Source: JBFISM01 sp041608535
Lineage (GTDB): Bacteria; Actinomycetota; Acidimicrobiia; Spongiisociales; UBA5794
Direction: 5' to 3'
NCBI GenBank assembly: GCA_041608535.1
Contig: JBFISM010000186.1
Location: 1 to 5,259 of the forward strand
DNA: 5,259 bases
Every line of letters begins with the position of its first letter. Position 1 is the stretch's first letter. The notes below the pieces were generated by a model. That model saw only the letters and a program-made list of their open reading frames with translations. It had not been told where the DNA came from and ran no database searches. Shown piece after piece: positions 1-5,259 of this stretch. A program made the translations under genes and the position numbers.

Positions 1-2243
1 ATCTCCAACGTGCGAGGAATCGGCGTGGCGGTCAGCGTGAGCACGTCGATCGAGGTACGCAGCCGCTTGAGCGCATCCTTGGCGGCCACGCCGAACCGCT
101 GCTCTTCATCGACGATCACCAGCCCCAGGTCCTTGAAGACGACGTCGTCGGACAGTAGCCGGTGCGTCCCGACGACGAGATCGACCTCACCACCGGCCAG
201 ACCCGTCAGCACGTCGCGCTGCTGGGCGGGCGTGAGGAAGCGGCTCAGCATCTCGATTCGCATCGGGTACGGAGCGAAGCGCTCCTCGAAGTTGGCGAAA
301 TGCTGCTGGGCCAGCAGAGTCGTCGGCACGAGCATCGCCACCTGCTTGCCGGACTGGATCGCCTTGAATGCGCCCCGGATCGCCACTTCGGTCTTGCCGA
401 AGCCGACATCACCGAAGATCAACCGATCCATGGGGCGGTCCGACTCCATGTCCGACTTCATCTCGGCGATCGCGGTGAGCTGATCGGCGGTTTCTTCGAA
501 CGGGAAAGCACCCTCGAACTCCGCCTGCCATGGGGTGTCGGTGTCGTAGGCGTGGCCGGAGACGGCCGCCCGCTGCCGGTGGAGATCGACCACCTCCTCG
601 GCCACGACGGCAACGGCTTTGCGTACCTTGCTCCTGGTAGTCGCCCAGTCGGAGCCGCCCATGCGCGATAGACGCGGCGTCTCCCCACCGGTGTAGCGGC
701 GCACCGAGGCGAGCTGATCGGTGGGGACGTACAGCTTGTCGTGCCCGTGATATGCGACGAGGAGGTAGTCCCGCTCCACCCCGGCCATCTCCCGATGAAC
801 CAGACCTTCGAAGCGACCGATGCCATGATGATGATGTACGAGATAGTCGCCCGGGCGCAGGTCGCGATAGGCCTCTGCGTCCTCCGTACGACGCCGCCTG
901 CCGACTCGGCGGTGGGAGCGACGTCGCCCCGCCACCTCTTGCTCTCCGACGACACCCACCTTCATCCACTCGGCGACGAATCCCTTGTGGATGCCAATCG
1001 ACAGCACGGCGCTACGGGGTGTGTCGAGTTGTTGTATCGCAGGGAGATAGGTGCCCTCTTCGCCGAGCAGCCGCGCCGCCCGCTCCGCCGCCGCCTCGCC
1101 ATCCATGGCGACGACGATGTCGACGCCCTTGCGACGCCAGCGATCGATGGCTTGCGCGACCGACTCGGCATTGCCCGGGACGGCGTCGAACCCCCGGATC
1201 ACCAGCGCATCATCGCCGGGGCCGGTCGCCGCACCGGGAGCATCGAGATGTTCATGTGCGGAGAGGCGCTCCTCGAGACCGAGGTAGAGAGGTGGGTGGT
1301 CGTGCGACTCGGGGGCCCCGTGCCCCCAGGTATCGGCCAGAGCCACGGCCAGGTCACGTTCTTCCTGGAGCAGCTCCTCGTTGCGGGCCAGGGCCTGATG
1401 CTCGTCGAAGACCACAACGGTGGACCGCGGGCTCTCCTCCAGAATGGTCTGCTCCTCACTGACCCACGGCAGCCACGACTCCATCCCGGGGAAGGTGATC
1501 CCTGCTGAGATGCGGTCCCAGGTCTCGGCCGCCCACGGTTCGATCTCCGCCAGCTTCTCGGCCCTACGGCGGATGTCCTCGTCCGCCAGCAGCTCCCGTG
1601 CGGGGTAGGCGACGACCTGCGTCGCCACGGCGTCCGAGCGTTGTGACGCCACCGAGAAACGGCGAATCTCTGCTATCTCGTCACCCCACCACTCGATACG
1701 GCTCGGTTCTTCCCCCTGGGCGGGATACACGTCGACGATGCCGCCGCGGACAGCAAACTCGCCTCGCGCCTCGACCCGATCGGTTCTCGAATAGCCGGAA
1801 GCGACCAGGTCCGACACGAGCAGCTCGAGATCGTGCGTCGCCCCGGTGGTCAGTTCGATCGGCGTGATCCTCGTGCCGCTGATGCGCTGGCTCGCCGCAC
1901 GCACAGACCCGATCACGACCACACCGGGTTGGTCGGAGGAAAGCCGGTGACGAGCCTGCGCCCGCACCGCCATCGTGGAAACGTTGGGAGAGATGTGCTC
2001 GAACGGAAGAGTCCCCCACGCCGGGAGCAGCAAACCACCTTCGTGGAACAGGCCGAGATCGTCGACGAGGTCCTCTGCCTCGCGCTCGGTCGCCACGATG
2101 GCGAGCACGGCGCCCGAGTTCTGCGTTGCCAGCCTTGCGAGAGTGACGGCGCGCAACGCCGGTGGCACGACGAGACGACCCGGGGCGGGGATCGGGACGT
2201 TCTTCGGCCACCGTTCGAGCAGCGGAGCGAGCGGTGCAACCAC
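1..2243 (-). CDS. mfd: Transcription-repair coupling factor Mfd (partial, C-terminus beyond the left edge)
   Basis: Mfd is a cytoplasmic ATP-driven DNA translocase that removes RNA polymerase stalled at lesions and recruits UvrA for nucleotide excision repair. I translated the frame end to end: about 747 codons are open, with no stop or frameshift. In order (numbered from the chosen start) it shows a UvrB-like N-terminal module with GEFAVRGGIVDVYP at about 161-174; an Arg-rich linker; the RNA-polymerase-interaction segment around VHHHHGIGRF at 469-478; GGSDW at about 529; a Q-motif-like FEETADQ near 580; Walker A GDVGFGKT at 611-618; the DEEQ box at 712-715; and motif III TAT at 738-740, followed by PIPRTLE at the window edge. 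Translocase motifs IV-VI and the C-terminal domain are outside the window. The frame has no ATG before the in-frame stop at 2292-2294; GTG at 2243 gives an N-terminus (VAPLAPLLERWP) of expected Mfd type, but its ribosome binding site is weak. CTG at 2282 is an alternative. The identity is very secure, the start only moderately so. Confidence 0.97.
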   Translation of the reverse strand, partial: MVAPLAPLLERWPKNVPIPAPGRLVVPPALRAVTLARLATQNSGAVLAIVATEREAEDLVDDLGLFHEGGLLLPAWGTLPFEHISPNVSTMAVRAQARHRLSSDQPGVVVIGSVRAASQRISGTRITPIELTTGATHDLELLVSDLVASGYSRTDRVEARGEFAVRGGIVDVYPAQGEEPSRIEWWGDEIAEIRRFSVASQRSDAVATQVVAYPARELLADEDIRRRAEKLAEIEPWAAETWDRISAGITFPGMESWLPWVSEEQTILEESPRSTVVVFDEHQALARNEELLQEERDLAVALADTWGHGAPESHDHPPLYLGLEERLSAHEHLDAPGAATGPGDDALVIRGFDAVPGNAESVAQAIDRWRRKGVDIVVAMDGEAAAERAARLLGEEGTYLPAIQQLDTPRSAVLSIGIHKGFVAEWMKVGVVGEQEVAGRRRSHRRVGRRRRTEDAEAYRDLRPGDYLVHHHHGIGRFEGLVHREMAGVERDYLLVAYHGHDKLYVPTDQLASVRRYTGGETPRLSRMGGSDWATTRSKVRKAVAVVAEEVVDLHRQRAAVSGHAYDTDTPWQAEFEGAFPFEETADQLTAIAEMKSDMESDRPMDRLIFGDVGFGKTEVAIRGAFKAIQSGKQVAMLVPTTLLAQQHFANFEERFAPYPMRIEMLSRFLTPAQQRDVLTGLAGGEVDLVVGTHRLLSDDVVFKDLGLVIVDEEQRFGVAAKDALKRLRTSIDVLTLTATPIPRTLE

Positions 2244-2288
2244 GGCGGCGAAGGCTACCGGCTCTGCAGACTCAACCTGCAGCGGCGG

Positions 2289-2340
2289 CGATCAGTGCAG
2301 CTGCTCGCCGTCGGCGTACGCCGATCAGCGCACCTGCTCG
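2289..2340. repeat. Two 19-base direct repeats bracketing a 14-base palindrome, upstream of mfd
   Basis: The 19-base units at 2289-2307 (CGATCAGTGCAGCTGCTCG) and 2322-2340 (CGATCAGCGCACCTGCTCG) match at 17 of 19 positions and are offset by 33 bases, about three helical turns. Between them, overlapping the second unit by three bases, is the perfect palindrome TCGGCGTACGCCGA at 2311-2324. The cluster ends about 46 bases upstream of the proposed mfd start and about 170 bases upstream of the flp start. Position, spacing and symmetry suggest protein-binding sites controlling mfd, flp or both, but I do not recognise the motif as that of a known regulator. It does not fit the Gram-positive LexA box (GAAC-N4-GTTC). 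Confidence 0.5.
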
Positions 2341-2428
2341 AGAACTCCCATTTCGCCGGCGCTTCCCGGAGCTCCTCCAGGCCGCACCCGGTCGCACGAC
2401 CCAGCCGAGATTCATCCGAATTGATGGT

Positions 2429-2447
2429 GCGGCGGCCGGCCCGCCGC
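2429..2447. repeat. GC-rich inverted repeat in the mfd-flp intergenic region
   Basis: GCGGCGG at 2429-2435 and CCGCCGC at 2441-2447 form a perfect 7-base-pair stem around a CCGGC loop. It lies about 63 bases upstream of the flp start. No T-run follows on either strand, so it does not look like an intrinsic terminator; it could be a 5' leader structure or an operator of flp. In GC-rich DNA a stem this short can occur by chance. I saw no convincing -35/-10 pair for flp or mfd elsewhere in 2244-2509. Confidence 0.3.
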
Positions 2448-2500
2448 TTCATGCTTCCCGACGCATGGTTTGCGCAGCAGCGCCCCCTACCCCCAAAGAA

Positions 2501-2504
2501 AGGA
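2501..2504 (+). promoter_or_regulatory. Shine-Dalgarno site of the Flp pilin gene
   Basis: AGGA, within a purine stretch GAAAGGA at 2498-2504, sits 5 bases before ATG 2510. It decides the start: the same frame is open back to about 2162, but only this ATG has a proper ribosome binding site and gives a protein of normal Flp prepilin length. Confidence 0.8.
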
Positions 2505-2509
2505 CAGTC

Positions 2510-2692
2510 ATGCTCCGAATCTGGAACGCGCTTGTTTCTCGTCTGGCAGCTGAGGAGGGCGCAACGATGGTCGAATACGGCATCATGGTCGCCCTCATCG
2601 CAGTCGTGTCCATCGTCGTGATCACAACGATCGGAACCGACTTGCTCGCAGCCTTCACGACGGTGGAGAGCAAGCTCCCGACGGCTCCGTAG
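2510..2692 (+). CDS. Flp-family type IVb prepilin (60 residues)
   Basis: This is a small pilin subunit of the Flp/Fap family, normally assembled at the inner membrane by a Tad secretion system into thin adhesive pili. The protein begins with a short leader, MLRIWNALVSRLAAEEG, and has the class IVb processing pattern: cleavage after Gly17 would give a mature N-terminus ATMVEYG with the conserved Glu5-Tyr6 pair. A hydrophobic helix follows (about residues 24-40, IMVALIAVVSIVVITTI), then a short polar tail (TTVESKLPTAP). The mature length of 43 residues is normal for Flp. It is transcribed divergently from mfd and convergently with the carbonic anhydrase, with its own ribosome binding site. No prepilin peptidase (TadV/CpaA), TadA ATPase, TadB/C, CpaB or TadE-like gene is present here, so the assembly machinery, if any, is elsewhere in the genome. 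Family assignment is firm; actual pilus formation is inferred. Confidence 0.93.
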   Translation: MLRIWNALVSRLAAEEGATMVEYGIMVALIAVVSIVVITTIGTDLLAAFTTVESKLPTAP

Positions 2693-2708
2693 GCACCCGC
2701 CGACAGAA

Positions 2709-2738
2709 CGCGTGCTCCTGCCCGGATCGGAGCACTCG
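2709..2738 (+). terminator. Short hairpin just after flp
   Basis: GTGCTCC at 2712-2718 pairs perfectly with GGAGCAC at 2729-2735 around a 10-base loop. After one mismatch, two more G/C pairs extend the stem to 2709-2738. It lies 16 bases after the flp stop codon, so it could end or protect the flp transcript. No T-tract follows, which argues against a classical intrinsic terminator. Confidence 0.35.
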
Positions 2739-2742
2739 CCAA

Positions 2743-2787
2743 GATCCCCCCAGAGCAATCCCAGCTGCGGATGGCTCTGGTGGGATC
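2743..2787. terminator. Long hairpin between convergent flp and carbonic anhydrase genes, likely bidirectional terminator
   Basis: GATCCCCCCAGAGC at 2743-2756 pairs with GCTCTGGTGGGATC at 2774-2787: 13 of 14 positions are complementary, with a single internal mismatch at 2749/2781, around a 17-base loop. It lies between the stop of flp (2692) and the stop of the carbonic anhydrase (2849), where a shared terminator is expected. Neither side has a strong T-run, as is common in GC-rich actinobacteria. The stem is clear in the sequence; the termination role is inferred. Confidence 0.6.
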
Positions 2788-2848
2788 ACTGTTGTGGCGA
2801 GATCGCCGACATCATTGCGGCGGAGCACATTGGGCCCGTAGCGACGGG

Positions 2849-3328
2849 TCACGACACGACGAGCCGGGTGCGCCCGCGGTCGATGTCGAGGATGTGCCCC
2901 CGCACGTGTGCGGTGTCGGCGAGCGCTCTCGTTTGGCGGAGCACCTCCACCCCACGACGCAGCTCCGCCTCGAGATCGGCGAACCCGCCCAAGCTCTTGG
3001 CGAGGCGACTGCCTGTTTCCGCTTCGATGGTGCGGCGCAGCCCGTCCTCGTCGAGGCCGATCATCCCGCATCCGGTGTGCATCATCACATCGATGCGCCT
3101 CGTCTGCAGGGCACGCTGGGACACAATGAGCGAGCGGACGACATCCCCGGTCACCACCCCACCGGCATTGCGCAGGATGTGCGCATCGCCGAGGCGGAGC
3201 CCGAGCACACGAAGCGGATCGATGCGCGTGTCCATGCACGTGACGACGGCACGGTGCTGCGACGGGATCGCCGCCAGGGGCTGCACACCTTGGCGAGCTT
3301 GGCGGATGAGATCATCGCTCGAGGTCAC
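2849..3328 (-). CDS. Beta-class carbonic anhydrase (Rv1284-like)
   Basis: This zinc enzyme interconverts CO2 and bicarbonate and is probably cytoplasmic, as there is no signal peptide or membrane segment. At 159 residues it has the size of the short beta-CA clade that includes mycobacterial Rv1284. Zinc ligands are visible as Cys31 in CMDTRID and His84 and Cys87 in HTGCGM; the Asp33-Arg35 dyad of the active site is present, as is the GDAHILRNAGG segment at 47-57. All expected catalytic residues are intact. The start is GTG at 3328; a weak AGG lies 8 bases before it and overlaps the pgsA stop codon. With only 9 bases after pgsA, co-transcription and translational coupling are likely. There is no obvious functional tie to phospholipid synthesis. 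Beyond the motifs, closeness to Rv1284 rests on my recall of that sequence, not on an alignment. Confidence 0.93.
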   Translation of the reverse strand: MTSSDDLIRQARQGVQPLAAIPSQHRAVVTCMDTRIDPLRVLGLRLGDAHILRNAGGVVTGDVVRSLIVSQRALQTRRIDVMMHTGCGMIGLDEDGLRRTIEAETGSRLAKSLGGFADLEAELRRGVEVLRQTRALADTAHVRGHILDIDRGRTRLVVS

Positions 3329-3337
3329 TGCGCCAAC

Positions 3338-3901
3338 CTACAGCAGCGACGAGCGGCGTGACCGCCGCAGGGATCCGCCGAACCGGCTGAAGTACTCCCA
3401 ACCCGACAGCAGGGTCACCGCAACCGCCACCAGCACGAGCCATTGATCGAAGAAGTACGGCCCGAGCAAGGTGTCGAATCGGATGATGGCAAACCCGATG
3501 GCGAGAAACTGCACGAGCGCCTTGATCTTGCCCCACACGCTGGGAGGCACGTTGGCCTGGTCCTGGAGCGCGGCAACGCCCCGCAACCCCATCACCGCCA
3601 GTTCCCGCCCGATGATGATGAAGGCGGCCCACGACCACATCCTCCCCACCTCGATGAGCACGAGCAGGCTTCCGGTCACGAGGACCTTGTCGGCCACGGA
3701 GTCGAGGAAGGCTCCCAGCGTGGTGGTGATGTGCCAGCGCCGTGCCAGGTAGCCATCGGCGAAATCGGTGATCGCCGCAACCACGAAGAGCGCCGCGGCG
3801 ATCCCGTAGCCGTGACCCACCTCGTCCGCCAGGAGCACGAACGCCATGATCACCGGTGTGAGCACGATGCGAACGAGAGCGAGCAGATTCGGCAGGTTCA
3901 T
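3338..3901 (-). CDS. pgsA: CDP-diacylglycerol--glycerol-3-phosphate 3-phosphatidyltransferase
   Basis: PgsA transfers the phosphatidyl group from CDP-diacylglycerol to sn-glycerol 3-phosphate, giving phosphatidylglycerol phosphate, the committed step to phosphatidylglycerol and cardiolipin, at the cytoplasmic membrane. The 187-residue protein starts MNLPNLLALVRI, typical of the family. It carries the complete CDP-alcohol phosphotransferase motif: Asp46, Asp49-Gly50, Ala53-Arg54, Gly63, Asp67 and Asp71. Hydrophobic segments lie at about 6-25, 33-45, 73-105, 128-142 and 150-168, and GKIK at 124-127 resembles the conserved basic patch of PgsA. The C-terminus is Arg/Ser-rich, with six arginines in the last 15 residues. 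ATG 3901 is the natural start, but a clear ribosome binding site is missing: the nearest purine run, AAGG, is 13 bases upstream and lies in a hairpin arm. It follows glpK by 87 bases. CDP-alcohol phosphotransferases share the motif, so phosphatidylinositol-phosphate or related synthases are the alternative; the MNLPNLL start and length favour PgsA. Confidence 0.9.
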   Translation of the reverse strand: MNLPNLLALVRIVLTPVIMAFVLLADEVGHGYGIAAALFVVAAITDFADGYLARRWHITTTLGAFLDSVADKVLVTGSLLVLIEVGRMWSWAAFIIIGRELAVMGLRGVAALQDQANVPPSVWGKIKALVQFLAIGFAIIRFDTLLGPYFFDQWLVLVAVAVTLLSGWEYFSRFGGSLRRSRRSSLL

Positions 3902-3913
3902 GGGCCACTAGCA

Positions 3914-3949
3914 ACCTTAGAGCGCCCGCCGATACCGGCGCTGCAAGGT
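3914..3949 (-). promoter_or_regulatory. Hairpin in the glpK-pgsA gap, covering the only SD-like sequence of pgsA
   Basis: ACCTT (3914-3918) pairs with AAGGT (3945-3949) and AGCGCC (3921-3926) with GGCGCT (3937-3942). This gives 11 base pairs with a 2x2 internal loop and a 10-base terminal loop. On the minus-strand transcript it begins about 39 bases after the glpK stop and ends 12 bases before the pgsA ATG; its 3' arm contains AAGG. It may be a glpK terminator or attenuator, or a leader that limits pgsA translation. No U-run follows. The function is inferred. Confidence 0.4.
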
Positions 3950-3988
3950 GATGTTCGGGACGCTGCCGACTCGCCGCCGTCCCGAGGC

Positions 3989-5259
3989 CTAGCCGCCGGC
4001 GTCGGACCGCTCTGCGTCGACCCATCCGAGACTGCGTTCGACTGCCTTGTTCCAGCCGGCGAGCAGCGTCGTCCGGGTGGCGTCGGTCATCGCCGGGGCG
4101 TACCGGTGCGATTCCGCCCACTTGTTGCGGATGGCGTCCGGGTTGGGCCAGTACCCGGTGGCGAGACCGGCGGCATACGCTGCGCCGAGCACGGTCGTCT
4201 CTGTGATCCTCGGCACCACGACCGGAAGACCGAGGATGTCGGCCTGGAACTGCATGAGCAGCTCGTTGCCGACCATGCCACCGTCGACTCGCAGCTCCGA
4301 CAGCTCCACTCCGGCGTCGTGTTTCATCGCTTCGAGGACGTCGGAGGTCTGGTACGCAGTCGCCTCGAGCACAGCCCTGGCGAAGTGACCGGCGGTGGAG
4401 TACCTGGTGAGCCCGGCGAAGACCCCCCGGGCGTCTGCGCGCCAGTGCGGTGCGAACAGACCGGAGAACGCCGGGACGAAGAAGACGTCGCCGTTGTCCT
4501 CCACCGTCGACGCCAGCTCCTCGACCTGGGGCGCCGAGTCGATCATCTTCAGGTTGTCCCGCAGCCACTGCACGCCGGCGCCGGCGATCGCCACCGAGCC
4601 CTCCAGGGCGTATCGCGGTTTGCCGTTCCCCACCTGGTAGGCGACCGTCGTCAGCAGACCGTGTTCGGATTGCACCGCCCTCGTACCGGTGTTCACCAGG
4701 AGAAAGCAGCCCGTGCCGTAGGTGTTCTTGGCGTCACCCGTCTCCAGGGCTGCCTGTCCGAACATGGCGCTTTGCTGGTCGCCGAGCACGCCGGTGATGG
4801 CTGCGCCACCGAGGACACCGCCGGCCCGACCGATGGTGCCGACCGACGGCACGATCTCCGGGAGTGCCGCTCGGGGCACACCGATGGCATCGAGCAGCTC
4901 CTTGTCCCAATCCAACGTCGCCAGATCCATCAGCAGCGTTCGCGAGGCGTTGGTGACGTCGGTGGCGTGTCGCCCGGTCAGTTTCCACAGGAGAAACGCA
5001 TCCATGGTGCCGAACAGGGCGGCGCCGTGCTCGGCTCTGGCTCGGAGGCCATCGACGTTGTCGAGCATCCACCGCATCTTCGGGCCGGAGAAGTAGGTGG
5101 CGAGCGGCAGGCCGGTCTTCTTGCGGAAACGGTCGGGTCCTCCGTCGCCACCCAGCTCGGTGACGAGCGCAGCCGTGCGGGTGTCCTGCCACACGATGGC
5201 CGGAGCCAGGGGCTCCCCGGTGTCGGCATCCCATGCGATCGTGGTCTCTCGCTGGTTGG
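3989..5259 (-). CDS. glpK: Glycerol kinase (partial, N-terminus beyond the right edge)
   Basis: GlpK phosphorylates glycerol with ATP to sn-glycerol 3-phosphate in the cytoplasm. The window holds 422 codons plus the stop, starting at the NQRETT motif; by comparison with E. coli GlpK roughly 80 N-terminal residues are missing. Numbered from the first complete codon (5257), the substrate residues are visible: Arg3-Glu4 in NQRETT, Tyr55 in TYFSGPKM and Asp160 in GDQQSAMFGQ. FGGY kinase signature 1 is at about 55-67 (YFSGPKMRWMLDN) and signature 2 at about 278-298. NTYGTGCF at about 178-185 and DGGM at about 325-328 contribute to the nucleotide-binding half. The region before GDQQ (about 144-157, RAGGVLGGAAITGV) lacks both the GGKGGTR-like fructose-1,6-bisphosphate site of enterobacterial GlpK and the HPr-phosphorylated histidine of Firmicute GlpK, so neither control is expected. 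The product is the substrate of the downstream PgsA. Confidence 0.96.
   Translation of the reverse strand, partial: NQRETTIAWDADTGEPLAPAIVWQDTRTAALVTELGGDGGPDRFRKKTGLPLATYFSGPKMRWMLDNVDGLRARAEHGAALFGTMDAFLLWKLTGRHATDVTNASRTLLMDLATLDWDKELLDAIGVPRAALPEIVPSVGTIGRAGGVLGGAAITGVLGDQQSAMFGQAALETGDAKNTYGTGCFLLVNTGTRAVQSEHGLLTTVAYQVGNGKPRYALEGSVAIAGAGVQWLRDNLKMIDSAPQVEELASTVEDNGDVFFVPAFSGLFAPHWRADARGVFAGLTRYSTAGHFARAVLEATAYQTSDVLEAMKHDAGVELSELRVDGGMVGNELLMQFQADILGLPVVVPRITETTVLGAAYAAGLATGYWPNPDAIRNKWAESHRYAPAMTDATRTTLLAGWNKAVERSLGWVDAERSDAGG

Noticed and set aside
828..839. Run of four histidines in Mfd looking like an engineered His tag
   Set aside because: It is part of the conserved VH..HGIGRF motif of the RNA-polymerase-interaction domain; histidine-rich variants are natural.
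741..1508. Plus-strand open frame of 255 codons, and several overlapping ones, across 10-1867
   Set aside because: They lie antisense to the continuous, motif-rich Mfd frame; their translations are Arg/Pro/Ser-rich with no recognisable domain, as expected of shadow frames in GC-rich DNA.
2264..2282. Two CTGCAG palindromes 13 bases apart near the mfd start
   Set aside because: Six-base palindromes of this composition are frequent in GC-rich DNA and no larger symmetry surrounds them.
2162..2509. N-terminal extension of the Flp pilin from an upstream in-frame ATG (176 residues in total)
   Set aside because: The extension is Arg/Ala/Pro-rich without pilin character and overlaps the mfd start on the other strand; ATG 2510 has a good SD and gives a normal Flp length.
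2255..2758. Minus-strand frame of 167 codons antisense to flp and reaching toward mfd, considered as an upstream part of Mfd after a frameshift
   Set aside because: Its sequence resembles no Mfd N-terminus, and the Mfd frame already has a sensible start at 2243.
3312..4568. Minus-strand open frame of 418 codons spanning parts of glpK, the gap and pgsA
   Set aside because: It is out of frame with two well-identified genes, and its Arg/Gly-rich translation shows no domain; it is a shadow.
5192..5194. Internal GTG as the start of glpK
   Set aside because: Conserved GlpK sequence (NQRETT...AIVWQDTR) continues upstream to the window edge, so this is an internal valine codon.

Overview
The window is GC-rich throughout, and its coding regions carry mostly G or C in third codon positions. 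Protein character (a beta-carbonic anhydrase of the mycobacterial Rv1284 type, an actinobacterial-style Mfd, a short Flp pilin) points to a high-GC actinobacterium. Acidimicrobiia or a relative is my best guess, but this is inference and not proven by any single marker. Both ends of the window cut through genes.

Layout, left to right. (1) Positions 1-2243, minus strand: the N-terminal ~750 residues of the transcription-repair coupling factor Mfd, open without a stop or frameshift; its C-terminal third lies beyond the left edge. (2) Positions 2244-2509: a 266-base divergent intergenic region. It holds a pair of 19-base direct repeats with a 14-base perfect palindrome between them, and a separate GC-rich inverted repeat. 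(3) Positions 2510-2692, plus strand: a 60-residue Flp-family type IVb prepilin with an intact prepilin-peptidase site and a good ribosome binding site. No other tad/pilus gene is in the window. (4) Positions 2693-2848: the gap between two convergent genes, with two hairpins, one of them long enough to act as a bidirectional terminator. (5) Positions 2849-5259, minus strand: a run transcribed as glpK (5' end cut off by the window), then pgsA, then a beta-carbonic anhydrase.

How the genes fit together. GlpK makes sn-glycerol 3-phosphate, which is the acceptor substrate of PgsA in phosphatidylglycerol phosphate synthesis, so the glpK-pgsA order makes metabolic sense. The carbonic anhydrase follows pgsA after only 9 bases and is probably co-transcribed and translationally coupled, without an obvious biochemical link. 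Mfd and the Flp pilin are separate units that share only their upstream region.

I found no mobile element, CRISPR array, RNA gene or clearly new system. The most interesting items are the repeat/palindrome cluster upstream of mfd and the isolated Flp pilin gene.
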